Source: Piscicola geometra
Lineage: Eukaryota > Annelida > Clitellata > Hirudinida > Piscicolidae
Direction: 5' to 3'
NCBI GenBank assembly: GCA_943735955.1
Contig: OX030957.1
Span: 1,600,001-1,664,000 of the forward strand
Length of the DNA stretch: 64,000 nt
The notes below the pieces were generated by a model. That model was not told the origin of the DNA and searched no databases. It was given only the letters and a program-made list of their open reading frames with translations. Of the stretch, positions 29,097 through 44,000 are shown piece by piece (positions within the stretch are counted from its first letter, which is position 1; every line of letters begins with the position of its first letter). The translations under genes were made by a program, and so were the position numbers.

Positions 29097-32000
29097 TCAT
29101 TTGACTGCAAATCCTTTGAGCATTTGCATGTTGCTGATGTTCGTGTAGATGGTCCAGTAGGTGAAGATGAAGACGATGAAGAGGCATGGAAAAACGACTC
29201 TGGACCAGCGGTCTATGAACTCTGCCTTCGCGACGTTGCGGTTCACGATGGTTTCCTTGAAGGGATGGTGGCAACAACAGAACTTCAGCGCCTCGTGGGT
29301 CCCTTGGAATGCCGCTGCTCCTTCAGTTTTGCCTGCAAGTTTGTTGGAAAGGCTCGATACGATGTTCTTGGAGGGCTGACTGGTGCTTCGGGCATTCGAG
29401 TGGGTGGTGGTGTTTCTAGAGATGGTAAGGACTTCGTTGCTGCTTGTCGTGGCATTGTTGAACTCTGGCAAGGAAAACTGGTCCAAGTCTAACTTCCCTG
29501 TGGTCACGTTCTCTTCCACACTCTCTGCTGACTCGATGTCTATCAGGGTCTCTTTGTTTCTTTTCAGTTGATTGCCGCTAATCAATGCGTCCTTCTTCCT
29601 TCTTTTCAGAGAAGAGGTGTTTCTTTGGCGATGCTGCATTGTAATAAATCATGATAAACAATATAGGGTAAAATTTATTTTTAACAATTCATATGTCAAT
29701 TGTTTGTAAGAAAAATGATAAATACGAAAGACCGAACGAAACAAACGAATGAACACGCATTCTGAAGGCAATAAATTACTTGGGAGTCCTGTTTCTCGCT
29801 ATCGACGCTCTTCCAGACTTGTTCTTCTTCGTTGCTCGTCTTGCGATCGATGAACGTCTGCGATCGCATTTTGAGCACTTCATCATTCCTCGCCTGGATC
29901 AGTTTGCAGCGGTTCGGACGAGCATTCGAAGCGCCTCCCGACAAAGCGAGTCTCATGCCTTCAGGAGTGTTGTTCTTCTGGTTGAGGCACATGCGCTCTT
30001 TGTGGAAGGCCGCCTGCTGCTGCAGACACTGCTTGACCGACGGGATGTAGGGCCTGTTGCCGATGAAACTGACGGCAGCGTACTCGAGGAGCGCCGAGAA
30101 GACCATGATGAAGCACGTGACCAGGTAGACGTCGATGCTCTTCAAGTAGCTGATCTTGGGGAGAGCTGCATTGGTGCTGGAGATGAAGGTGGTCAGTGTC
30201 AGAACGGTGGTGATGCCCAGAGCCACTCTGGCAGGGGCTGCATTGCGGTCCAGCCAGAAGGACACCCACGAGAGCACCACGATCAGACTGCTCGGCACGT
30301 AGATCTGGATTATGTAGTAGCCCAGACTTCTGACGAACCACAACTGGCAAGCCAGTCTGCTGTAGTTTCCTACGCAAAAAAGTTAGTTTTTTGAAAATGT
30401 TCTTTTTTTTAATAAAAAAAAATATTATTTTTTAAATTTTTAATCGCTAACCTGTAGACAATTTCTCTATTTTGTCAATTGCTTTGTATCCTTCAACTTT
30501 GAACTGCGGAAGCTGAAGCTTGTCAAAGATTTCCACCGAGTAGCGAGGTCCATCCTTCCAGCTGTAAGAAATGTGCTTGACCGAGTAGGCATCTGTGGAT
30601 GTTCTGGTTTTCTGAAAAGATGCCTTCCATGGCTGCACATGCATGACTACACTCAATGAATAAATTCATAAAATATTTACAAGTATTTTCTCCGTTTTGA
30701 AATAGTTTCTTGTTTGAGTGGATTTAAATAGCGCAAAAAAGTCAGTTTCCCATAATTTGAATATTTTTGCTAACAAATAAAGCTGTTTACAGAGGCAAAT
30801 TCCAAAAAAGGCAGTAGACATTTTTCAAAGATTTTTTTTACTAAAAAAAAAGCTTGAAATAAATAAGAGTTAAAATGAACTTGAAGACTTATGATCTTTA
30901 CGAAACGATTAGAAAAATATATTAGTTTTTCTTTTTTGAAGATTCTCATAGTTTCATTTGTAAATACTTACTTTATATTCTTTCAAAAAACAGTAATATA
31001 AATAGTATGGGTAATTTATGATCCGATTTGTTTTACGGTTGCTCCTTTAAACATTTTTGTGCAAATACGATGAAAATATTTCAATTTATTACACTACATT
31101 CTCATATAAATATGTCTTTTTAATAAAAATATTTCAAAGACTCCCATTCCGCCTTAACTTTAAGCGTAAAAAATCAGTCAAAAACTGAGTTCCGAGTCAT
31201 AAAGCAAGGCATGGCTGGTAAATTAGGCCTTGATTGTATGGACTGACTCCAGCAAAGGCATTCGAATTCAGCATATAAATGCCAAATAGAGGAATTCACG
31301 TATTGTTGCATACGATAAAAACGCTAGCTTATGAGCCATTGAAGAAAGCTTTTAAAAAAGCAAAAAAAACTAGAAAAAGAGTTTCTAGAATACTAGAAAA
31401 GGTTTTAAAATTTTCATTATTCAAGTGAGGGAATAGAGTTTAAAAAATGGAAAAAAAACAAAAAAACATTGCGTTTGAAAAAAAGGCGCGAACTATTAAA
31501 TAATTGAGTACAGGTTGATATGGTTGATGGTAGAAGGGCTTGAACGAAATAATCAATTTTTTTTAAAGTAAGCAAATAATCTTTCGAAATGATTTTGTTA
31601 CTGAAAATTATTTGTCGATCTTTCTACCATTTTGTCAGTAAAAACCGACGGGCTTCAAGATATTAGTTATTAATAAATAAACAGCGTAAAAATGAATTGA
31701 AGTATTAAATTAAGCTTTTATGGCTTGATATGGGCCGACAACCAAAGACTTCTGAGCTTGGAGGCGGAGAATGATCGTAACGCCCTATTAATCAAGTAGA
31801 AATGTTATATAGAAACATTTCTTTTATATTATCGAATAACTTTCACGTCTAATCATCTTAATTTTTTTTAATTAAATGAAAATCTAGAATGTCAGCTTTC
31901 GAATATTCTTGATTGTTTAATAGAATTAAAAATGACATTAAAGTAATTCGTCGACTACTTATGTTCATTAAATCAATAAAAATTCTTTTTATGTCTTGAT

Positions 32001-35000
32001 TTCTACACTATTAATATACGTTAATTATACTTGAAAAACCTATTTTCAATATTTAGTTTGAAACTCACTGAAGGGCTTTTAATAGCTTTTATAAGTAGGA
32101 TTTTCAACGGTTTCCGTAGCCGAACTGTAGGCACTCCGGGCTGTGAATCTTGCGATTCAAGTTTGAATCTCAAACATATTTTTTTTACTTACTATGTTTG
32201 TTTGATTGCATTTTATCTACTTTGAATACATAAATTTTTTTTCCATCAGTGTTGAAAGGACTTTTTGTGTTGTCTGAATATAGATGAAGACTTTAAATAT
32301 AATTTAAATAACTTTTGTTTTCGAATTTAAAAAAAAACCTTTGCATAATTAATTAAAAGAAAAAACGTTCGATAATATTTGTTAAATGTCAGTTTATTTC
32401 AAATTAATACTTGAATGTAGTTTGATAAAACTTTTAAATATTTATTTGAATATTCATTCACATTAAATAAACGTTATAAGCTTTATTATAAGAATTTGAA
32501 CGGTTTTAAACTTCTTATACGAGAATCTTCAAATATTTCATAGAACGAGTTTTTTCCCAGTCCTTCACGCGTGCAGTTTTCAAGGCGCTAACTGGAGGAG
32601 CATATGGATTGATCTTCGTGATCACTGGAGTTTTTGTCACAATGAAATCGTCAATTCAAGCATTCCAACAGCACTAACAGCTCTCGATCTCCAGCGGACA
32701 GATCTGGATGTCCATGGGAAAGAGTCTCAAGTCCATGGTGCACATGGCGGTCACTGACAACCTGAGTGTGTGCACATGTGGCCGCTGTACATTTGTGTGT
32801 GCATGTGTGGTTTTGTACACGTTTGGTGTAGTGAAGTGTGAGAGTTGAATATGCGTATATGATGAACGTATAGACTTTGACTGGGTGAGTGTGGGCATGC
32901 AATCATAGGAACTCTCATGAATGAGAAGGCTTAGTTGATCAAATTGACGGACACGTTGAAGGGGCCTAATTGAAATGGCGTGCAGTTGATCGCATGGGAG
33001 GTTCTGGAAAGTGCTGCCTTGATGACGTTGCATTAGAGGTCTGCTTTGGAGTAGCGACAAATGATCTTTGATCGTGGGAGATTACTCGAAAAGGTTGCTT
33101 GAAGCCATCGTGGGAGGAACGATGAAGTCTCTTTGGACACTCTGCGTGGCATTTCTGCGCGCTATTGAAGATTCTTTTTATTGAGATAAGCGACACATTA
33201 GGCATAACTGATGGAAAAATAATTGGATGAAGAATCTTATCCTTCATCAATTATGATATATTAAACCTTCTCAGCTGACTGGCTTTCGACTGATTTTTTC
33301 AAGATATGAAAAAATAAGATAATATAAAAAAAGAAATTGTTGAAAAAACCTAAATAACTTTTTTTATTGCTTATTAAATAAATAAAAATAGATAAAAAAT
33401 TTTATTTTCTATTAGATAAAAATATTTTTTTTTAATTAAATAAAAAAAATATTTGTTGTTAATTAAATAAAAAAAATATTTTTCCGCAAAAATATATTTA
33501 AACACAAATTATTTCACTATATTTCTCCAACTCAAAGGTAAAATTTAACTTGTATACAATGATAAAAGGATTTAACCTCAAACTTTGAGTGATCGATCCA
33601 TTGGGCTTGATTCGAAGGAAAGCGTTTTTGGTAGTTACTGTGTGGAACTGCGCGGACTTGGCGTTGGCGAAGAAGGTGTCAGGCCACCAAATCCGGTCGA
33701 GCATTTCGTTGCTGATGCACAACTCATCCTCTCCGGTGTTCTCGAAAGTCAGCCTCTCGTCGCGCCAGTGCTGTCTGAAGTAGAAGTCCAGCGTAAAGTC
33801 CTGCGCGTTGTTAATGGCGTTTTGAAAAATTTTAAAACACAAATTTGGAGTAAAAACGTCGTTTGTGGTATAGGTGAATAATTTATTCAATTTAAGTTTT
33901 TTATAGTTTTTATGTTAGGTTTAAATTTCAAAATTGTTCTTTGAGAAAAATTTTATACTTTAAAACGTTTTAAATAGCCCGTCTGAAGAGTATTTAAACT
34001 TCACTAAGGCTATATAGTGTGACGGTTGTCTACAAGTTGTTAGTCGAAACGTAATGCGATTCGACAAGTCAGGAAGTTTGTGTCAACGCGAAGTGACTAA
34101 TGGAAGTGGAATGGAGGAGGCAGCTGGGGCATATTGCATTCAAAAAACAATCAGCCGATGTCTTTAGTTTTTGTGTTTTTTTATTATTTTTTGAAAAAGT
34201 AAACTTTTTTTTCAATTTATATAAAATATTTTTTTCCAAAATTAAATTGATTATTTGAATATTTATTCGCCTAATGAAAATAGACGGTTCTCTATTGTTG
34301 ACTTATCTGAAGCCTTAAGAATAATGAAGCTAGCGGTAAATGCTTTAAAAAATATTTTAAAACTTGAAAAAAAATTTCTTATTTATGGCGAACAAGAAAT
34401 AAAAGCTTTGACACGGAAGGATTTAAAGGCTGAGACTCATAAAACCTTTAAGTGCGTTGCAGCTATTAAATATTTTAAAGCTTTAGAAAAATATCTGTTG
34501 AAATAATATTATTGCTTTTAATAAAAAGTTTACTTTCTATTAAAAAATTATTTAATAAATGGGTTTTAAAACCAAGTTTTCAAAATTTTATTATCCAAAA
34601 CTTGTTGATAGCAGAACTAAACAAAAATAAAAATAATTCATGTTATTCAATCATTCAATTCTAAGCCAAGCTCTGAGTTACGTTATGCGGACGATTCAGT
34701 CTTGATTTTTCATCTGGGTACGATTCATTCCACAAAATGTTAAATAGAACTAAAATCAATGAAATAAACTTTTACATTCAGCGAACTACTGAAACAAAAA
34801 ATAAAAAAGAACTTGATAAAAAATGTGCATACAAATATATAAAGTTTTCTACAAAAAAGAAGAATCGATTTAGTTGTAATAATAAAAAAAATTATAAGTT
34901 TTTTAAAGCAGACTAAATACTTTTTCCATAACTTTTTATTTTATAGATTTATAATAATTCGCATTTAGTATTTGATTAATTCCTAGCTTATTATTCTTGG

Positions 35001-38000
35001 CCTTGACCGTTTTCAGTGGAAGTTTTTCTTAAGCATTCTTGATTAATTATATATTTTTTATATATTTCCAAAGATAAAATATTACCACTAATAAAAAATA
35101 TTGAAAACACACATTTGAGGTTTAGAAAATTAATGAACATCTATGCTTCCTGAGCCTTTAATGTACTGGTTAGTTAATTAAAAAACTCGTCTGAATTGTT
35201 TGTATTGCGGAAATTTTCATTCAACTTTTAATTACTTATTGCACAAAACCTCTTGAATACCCATTAACTGACCATGTTGACTTCGGAGATTGAGCTGATG
35301 CTTGAGACGTACATTGTGATGCCCACTTGAACCGGGTCTCCTTGGGGGACAAATTGGTGTGAAATTGGTTTTAAGATTTATTGGACGGGGCAAGAATTGA
35401 TGGAAATGTGCTTAGCTAAATATATGGATGAATTGTTGTACAAAAGAGTGGTTATGTAAACTAATAAAAAATGGGTTTGATGAACGGCTAGAGGAATAAA
35501 GGATTAGTAAATGAATGAGAAAAAAGCAAATAGATTATTTGAAATGAATAAAAAGAATAATATGAAATTTCTTAATATAATTACAAACGGACTCATGAAA
35601 TATAAGTAGGCGCATCAAAAAATTAGTTTAAAATAATTGATTTCAGTCGTTATTCAGATCAAAAAAGTAAACAAAAATTAATTAAAATCAAAAAGCTCAA
35701 ACGCGCATTGACAAACCTGCCTACTGACTTTGTTATTTCTTCAACAAGATATTGTTCCATTGGGAAAAGTTTTCATAAATCAGAAGATATCTTCTTGAGA
35801 TTACATAGAATAACAAAGAACTTACTCTCTTTTTAAAGTCGTGAGAGCACAGGTTTTGAGATCTAAAAACTCAGTAAACTAATTAGTTGACCGATTAAGT
35901 AAGCCAACAAGATGAAGCTTTACTGAGGTTTTTTAATCATCCTATGGCTTCAAACGGTTTTTAATGATGTTTTATGTAGATAAAGAAAAAGTGAAGAATA
36001 GGAAATTGTTTAAAGAAATGATAAAAAGTTCTTATAAAATAACTTTTTTTAAATAGAAGAATAACAATATTTATAAAGATAAAATCATTATTAGAATTAT
36101 TATTAAAAACACCGTTTAATTTGTAAAACTTGTAATTGGAATAAAAAATATGTTTAGAAAATGATTTTTTGTATGTGCACTGCACGATGTCCAGCTAATG
36201 CCTCATTCACACGGAAAAGTTAAAGCTTCAGTATTCAGCGTATTGGAAAAAAGTTGAAAGATTATTACAAGTTGAGCTCCTTCAAACGAATCTTGATGCA
36301 CGTAGCTCAAAAAAAACGTGATAAATTAACTTACAGTTATTAAAATAGTGAAAAATGTGTGTTCAGTTTAAAGATATAAAAAACTTTTAGCATATGAAGA
36401 GTATTCTCCTGGAAGCTTGCTCTAAATCCTTCTTTCACATCACTCACATTCTATTTTATACTATAATTTTTTGCAGTTTGTGACAGATGACTTTCAAAAG
36501 CGAGAAATTATTTTTTTTAGAAATACTTAAATATTAAAATATAATCTCATTCATTAAGCCATTTTAGGCGTCAATCACGGAAAACATGAAAAAAAGAATC
36601 ATAATATTTTTGCAAATTTGAAAGTCAAATAAACAGAATCGCTACATAAGTTAAAAACTAAAAGTTCTGCCCTTACTCTACCACGGCTAAATATGAAAAT
36701 CCTCAATGACTTTTAGGAAAAGAGCACTAAGAAAGGCATTTGAATCAGTTTACAGCTGTCGTTTCCTCGCCACAGAACCATTGTTTCCGTTCACGCAACA
36801 AGGTCGCCCCTGCAAGTCATCATGTAATATTTACCTTTTCATGTTTTTTCGTTACGAAATATTTAAAATAAAAGACCAAGAAGGGAAGAAACTTTCTTGC
36901 TTTTTATTTAAATTTGTTCATAACTCCGGTTTCCATATACTTAAAGAAAGAATTAATCTGAAAAGGGATTTCTGAATTGAAAAATGACTAAAAACTGAAT
37001 TTAAAACCGAATAAAACAGATGATTATGAAGTTTTTATTGCGCTTTTTTTTCTACCAGAACTGACAACTGGGAGTAAATAATAATAATAATCATAATAAT
37101 AATGACGAGAATTATATAAAAAAATTATAACCAGATTGAGCTTGAAGGGTACTGAGGTGTATCAGAAACGAACCCATTGCCTATAAGTTAAGACCTCAAA
37201 TCTTTAACGACTTGACCATCTATTTTTTAAAATAAATCTTTAAAACTTAGATCCTATTAATTTTTTTCATTTTAAATATCAAAGATGTTTTCGATTACTA
37301 GTAAAATCTACTAAAAGAAGGATTAAAAAACTAAATTATAAATATTTTTCGAGATTATCATCTGAGCGAAGAGATAAAGTTGGTTTAAAAATGCAAACAT
37401 TGACCGATTCGTTTGCAAATTAAAACTTAAAACAATTGTAGGTAACTGAAAACTTAGAAAAAGAAAGAAAATAAAAAATAGGTTTGATTGAATTGTCAGC
37501 AATATCCTTGGAGGGTATGCTGAATAAGCCTGGTTTCAGGTCGCAAAAGAGAGAGTTTTACAAAAAGTGAAGAATGAGTTTCAAAGGAAAAAGTCCCATG
37601 GGGGTCTGAGAGAATGGTGAGAACGCAGAAGACACTTGAAGCCGTCACTCAGCCTGAGTGCTTGTTGTGTCACTGGAAGGACCCGATCAACTAATAAATG
37701 AGACATCCATGAAATTTATTTACGCCATTGCATTGGAAAATTTTCAAAAAAAGCTCTTGTGAATTCTATTTTATTTTCATGCTAATACTGCAATGCAGAT
37801 ACAGGCAAAAAAGCTTGAAAGCTTTTAATTTCCGTTAAAGGAGTCATTAACGCGAAAGCATTTTTAGAGATAAATAAAAAATGTTTACTGTTCACTGCAT
37901 ATTTAAAACCTCTCTCGGATTTCAAAAGCATTTTTTAATGAATTTTTAAAATATTTAATATTTTGATTAAATACATACTCAAATTTAGATAAGAAAAAGT

Positions 38001-41000
38001 CATTATTGTATTTCAATTATTTTGATATGAACAAAGCATGACAAAACACTTGTGTAAGTTCCCATGAAATAATGGAAAGGCTTGTTCCGGTAATAAGTCA
38101 CATTTAATAAGAGTGTGCAAGAAACTCCAATTGAGAAAATTAAAAAAGTGTTACATTAAAACAATCATTGGAAAATTGATCCTTTCGAACTTAAAAAATG
38201 TAATTTGAAGTTAAAAAGATAAGAAAGATTAAAACTGATAGTTATTGAGCTTCGAAACCTGAACACTACATTTAAATTTGTAATCTTGCCATTCATGCTG
38301 ACTCCCATTAACTCCCTTTAAAAAGTATTCCATGCTGATAGACCTGTCGACGTTCATCGCCCGAAGCCTGAAAGTAAATGTTTGCCGAGCGAGGAATTGC
38401 CTTTCAAAGCGATCGTATTTCCGGTTAACAAGTGTTTTTTTGTGTTCAGACTTTTTTTAATCCGTTTTTAGTTGTAAAAATATTTAAAAATTCATTTAAA
38501 TGATTCAGTTTTCAGTGGCTTTTCTATCCTATTTATCAACGTGGGTCAACGCTTATATTTTACACTTGTAAAAATTACACAAAGTAGTAGCAGTAGAAAG
38601 CAAGATTTTTAAAAGAATATAATAAAATGATATTTTTATTTAATTGTTAACAATTCAGCTGAAGGTACATTCATTTTGATTTTCCTAACAGGATAGTCCC
38701 ACTGCAGGCTCATCACTCATTGCAATCCCATTCAAGGTTTGAAAAGTTTGCCAAGTTTGACTGATAGGTAAGAACAGAAGAAATCCTTGATAAAATATCG
38801 ACTGAACTGAGCTTTGAGCTTTCTTGTATAAGAATCTTATACGTTCAATGATTTTTTTCTTTCATGAAAGTTACGTAAGCTAGGCAAAAAAATTTTTTTA
38901 ACGAATTAATTAATTGCTTCAACTCACCCTTCCCACGAACTCAGAAGGATCACAGAAAATGAAACCAACTTAAGTGAAGATTGATTAGGTTACGCTTGTG
39001 AATTGGAAAAAAGTGAGCTAATTTAATTCGCAAGAAGCTCAAAAAAGCACAATTTGTACAATTGTTTTTCAAGATAAAAAACACATAAAAGACTTGAAAA
39101 AGAGAAATACAGAAACTAAGCTCACATGTGCGGGGAAGGGCCTGGAATGGTTAGACGGGATTGAATTGAAGCGTGAGTAGCTGGAACGTGCTTTTGTTTT
39201 TATGCGGTTTGATGGATGGGTTGTTGAGATGCAAGGGACTGCTTTGTGATTCGTGCTGTTTAAGAGTACTTGTAAAAAAATCGGTAAAAAATATTTTTTT
39301 TAAAATGAGTGCATAAATTCCCACTGTATATGTCTATGTTGCTTGGGAATGTCTCTCAATAGAATGCTCGTTAGCGAGACATTACTCCAAATTCGGAGTT
39401 ATTTCCTTTGTGAATTCTTCATGAGGCGCTGATGCTTTTGGCCTTGTTCATCACTAAAATAGGTATATGTTTAAAATAAATTGGATAAAATATTATTAAA
39501 TAAATTTAAATAGGATCCTAATTTATTGGTCCATATGGAGCTTTCAATCTGCGTCATGGACATACCCTTTTTCGATTTACAAGTGAAGAAACTAATCGCA
39601 ATATTGTCAACTACTCCAGGCGTGCTACACTTATCTTAATTTATAAAATCCTTGATGGTTCCATGGGACACTATTCGAGTCTTGCACCTCCCCTTTTATT
39701 ATTTCCACGCCGACGCTGGAATGAACATAGAGGTGGGAAAGAGATGATTGAGGCATATGCATCGTTTTGCTTGTTATTCGTCAGTTTCTCGATGCTTCAG
39801 ACACAGTCCGAGGTTGGGATTCTAAGAGTTTAGGCCTTTTGCTCTGACATTTTTATGAAGAACGTGTTGATCGACCCAAAAGTTTAGGTAGAAAAGGTCA
39901 CCTGCCTCTCAGTCATCATCGAGCTTTTATTAAAAAAGAATAATTCACAGAAAAAAAATAGACCAAAATGAAATACAATTATAGATCTTATTAATTATGA
40001 CAAGTCAAGCGAGCAGCTTTCATTTTATCATTTTCAAATGCCCACAAAAGTCATTCAGTTGCTTTGTTTTGAGCTCTAAAAATGCTCAACTTGTGACCGC
40101 TTGACTAGCGCTGACTGATGAATATCAGAAAAAACACATTAAATATTTTGTTAAAAATAAAATTTCACAAAAATAGTTATAAAGCTTTTTCTATAATGAT
40201 TCTTTTGATTGCTCACGTTTTTTGTACTTTTTCTAGGTTTAAAGGCATTTGGTTTCAAAATCTCTTTTAAGAACATTTTCTTCATGGCTTTGGAACATCT
40301 GGTAATGAACTCAGTGGCCTTGCTACAAGCCTCAAACGGATGATAAGCTGAAAGTGCCCTGGTTTCTTTGTATACTAAAAATTATTTTTTTTCAAAGTAA
40401 AAAAAAGTGTGAGCGTATTAATAAGATGGCAAAACATTTGAAAGTATATTTCTTTATTTTTTGAGATATGTAAAAGCTACCATGAAAAGAAATGTTCAGG
40501 TCTTATTAGCTTTCAAACAATATTGTTATATTTCTGAAATTGTCCGTTATAAAATTGGTTTAAACAGGCTTAAATTGAAAAAAAAGTTTTATTCTTAAAG
40601 TTTGATTTTTCCAATTTTCATGTTAATTCTTTTTCCGCAATTTTTTGATAATTGTTTTCTTTCATTGAATTTTTTTTATAACTAAATATAACTTAGAAAA
40701 AATGATTTTCAAAAAGAAGGCGTGAAGTAAAAAAACAAAAAAGATTGAAAAATCTTTTTAATAAATTAGATAAAAATAGTTTTAGTTCTAAAAAAGATAC
40801 TTTTGGACATTAGGCGTTAGGCTTAAGAAGTTATAAATAAAGTGTTTTGTGAGCCCCAATGGATTTGCTTCTTTGAGTGAAAAACAACCAATCACAAATG
40901 GTAAAGTAAAACTGTAGATTATTTCATAAATCTTACAACTCAAAAAAACTGAAAAATCTATTGAAAAAAGTCTTTCTTTTTGATCAAATAATTTTATTTT

Positions 41001-44000
41001 TTATGTTTATAAATTTTTATATTTAAGAAATATTCTTTATGCATAAATGTTTTTTCTTTTTGAACAAAAAAAGTATACACGATTTCTTATTTTAGTTTTT
41101 TAATTTTAGATTTAACAGATGAATTAGTATTAAATTATAAATATCCATAGAAAGTTTGAAAAATAAATAATTGCAAAATATGTTAAGCGTCAAAATAGTT
41201 CTGAACTAAAACATTGATAATTTGAAAAGTAAACAAGTTTCAAAGCTTGATTTTGGTTTTCGGAAAAAGCGATTTTGAAAAAGTATCAACTATGCGTCAC
41301 CGTGTCACCGTGCATTACTTCCAACATTGTTGATAGAAACTCTTAAAAAAGATATTTGTTTTTTTTATTTATTATTTTTAACCACTTTTTTAAAAGTCTA
41401 AAAAACAAAAAATGCATTAATTAAGTACTCAATATACCTAAATAATTGCTTTACTTTAAACAGCAATACAAGTTCTACTTGTGAAACTTATCTTGCATGC
41501 AGATAAACTTAGATGTAGTCAAATATTTGTTCATTTCCAAGTTGAAAAGATAAGGGTTTTGAGATATTTTTGTTTCGAGAAAAAGCCTTTTTATGCGTAT
41601 AAATAAAAGATGTTTGGGCGTACAAGATTCATAAAATGAATGCACGAATAAAATAAAATAGCAAAATAAAACTTTCTGTTTGAAAAAGTGGACTTTTTTA
41701 TTAAAAAACAAGGATATTGGAAAATAAATCAACTTTTTTGTGTTTTCTTTTTGGAAATCGAAAAATTGAAAAGTCCACAGCATCACTTATATTGTCATAA
41801 TTCTGTGAAAAATGTTCTAATTCTTTAACGATTAAAAATTATAAGTAATAAAATAAATAAAACCTAATAAATCTTAAATTAAGAACCATAAACAACTTTA
41901 AATAGAAAATTGAAAATTGTTTTCAAGATAAAAACATGGAAAGGGTTGAAAGAGTTAAACAATCAAATAGAGTAGGGGATATTTTAAAAATATGTTTGTA
42001 ATCTTATGTATTGTATTTAGATCTAATATTAAAACTAATTAATTAATTAATATTCATAATTTTGCATATTTATAATTTTTATACCAAAGGATGATAGAAA
42101 ATTTTATTTTTAAAGTTAGGCACAATAACTAGAATCGGCTAGAAAGAAGATTAACTGGAAATAGCATATATTGTAAAGAGACCATAATGCAAAAGTTCAT
42201 TCATGACTTCATGCAGGAAGTAATAAACAAATTAACTACGCGGTTCAGACACACCTAGCAGAAGCTTACGACAAAATGGTTATGCTACTTTATTTTAATT
42301 TGCGCCATTGCCTCTGTGACTCGTGCCACCATTATGATCTCACACACGAGTTAGTCGACTCAATGTAGTATTTTAGTTGAAGGAAGAAACAAAGATTCGG
42401 ATAGAAGAAATCTTATCAGTCTTATGAATATGAAACTTCATGAAATTTGAACATAACCAAAATCCAGATTTTGCTGCTGTATTGCATAAAATTTCTTTTC
42501 ATTAAAACTTTTTTTTCAACTTTGTCATTAGGATTTTAAAAGTCAGTAACCCGAAGCTATTATACACCCCTCACTATATATTTAAAAACTTTGGCTTTTC
42601 AAATGGAATGAGTGTTATAGAAACATTAATACTAGATTAAGTTAAACAGATCTCAATGAAATTAGAGAAAATAGGAAGTGAGCATCATACATTCTTTTGA
42701 GTGTTTACCTTTCAGCTAAGTCTTTTTTGATTTTTGTCTGATTTGTTAAAATGTGTTTGAAATAAATAAACATGATTTTGAAGTTCTGTTTGCCTTTTCT
42801 ATTATCTTTTAGAAATGCTTATCCGTTTTATATTTTATATTAGAAGCAATAATAAACAATATTGAGATAAACCATATGTAAATTTGAGAAGATAAGGGAG
42901 TTGGAAAAAATAAACGATTTAAAAAGTTGGTTTTAATTACTAAAAGTTTGCCAAATAAAATTTTAATTTGATAAAATGTTTTTTCACATATTGGTTTTTA
43001 ATTTTATTTATTTAAACACAGCTTGTTCCAAATTTCAATTGTTGAGGTTCATTTCATTCTCTTTTGATTACATTAAAAAGCGTCTGTTTTTGACAGTTTA
43101 AATTACTTTTTTAGATGGAAAAAATTACTGCTGCATTTGTTTTGAAAAAAATAAAATATTTTTTTAATTATAATAAAAATAAAAATTTGAAATTTATTTT
43201 ATAACATCATTGGTTCTGCATCCAAGGTGTTGCAGGGTACATCAATTGAAATGAATTCAGCTAAAGAACTATAACTATTACTCAATTAAATTCTTAACTT
43301 AATACCAATCTCTTGATATTTGCTTCCAGCTTTTAGGGGGAATTATTGTTGCTGATGTCACTGAAAAGTGCGATCAAGGCAAGCTTAAACGTTCTCATGA
43401 ATCACCAAACATGCTGATGCGAGAGCAACCGATGAGCGAACACAAGTTAAAGACCCAAAAGGGTGTTTCGATGCGGTCAATATAAGCAGGCTGTCAAAGA
43501 TTGATACGACTTGACTTTATACGAGATCCATCAGCCAATCGATGTGAGAGAGTGGATGCTTGTCTTCAAACTCTAAAGTTATGCAGAAAAGTCTCTGAAC
43601 ATTTAGAGACGCGTAAATTATCGTTTAGAAAGATATCAAACGTTGAGAAGTGCATGCAAAAGACGGAACCTTTGTAGTTCGGCCTCAGTCGTTTGTCGTA
43701 GCCCTTCATCAACGACTCGATCAGCCTCGAGACGTTGCCACTCTCTCCCGAAAAGTACTTCTCCTGAGAGGGCGAAGGAAGGGGAGCCAGAGGAGGGTAG
43801 GAAAACGATGAGTGTTCAGGTGATGATGGAGAAGATGGAGAAGAAGTTGGAAGAATAATGATCGGTCGATCGCTGCTGAATGACCTGTTGGAATGACACG
43901 TTTGAGGCTGAAGGTTGCAATCGAATTTAACTAAATTAATTTTTTTATTAAAAAAATTCTGCATCTAACGTGTTAGTGTTGCTAAGTTGAAAGCTTGTTA

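Noticed and set aside
29124..30394. Plus-strand frames of 122 and 204 aa
   Set aside because: They are antisense shadows of receptor exons 7 and 8, whose minus-strand reading matches transmembrane segments TM1-TM4.
41475..41786. 103-aa minus-strand frame in receptor intron 2
   Set aside because: Phe/Lys/Leu-rich, no motif, lies in very AT-rich DNA.
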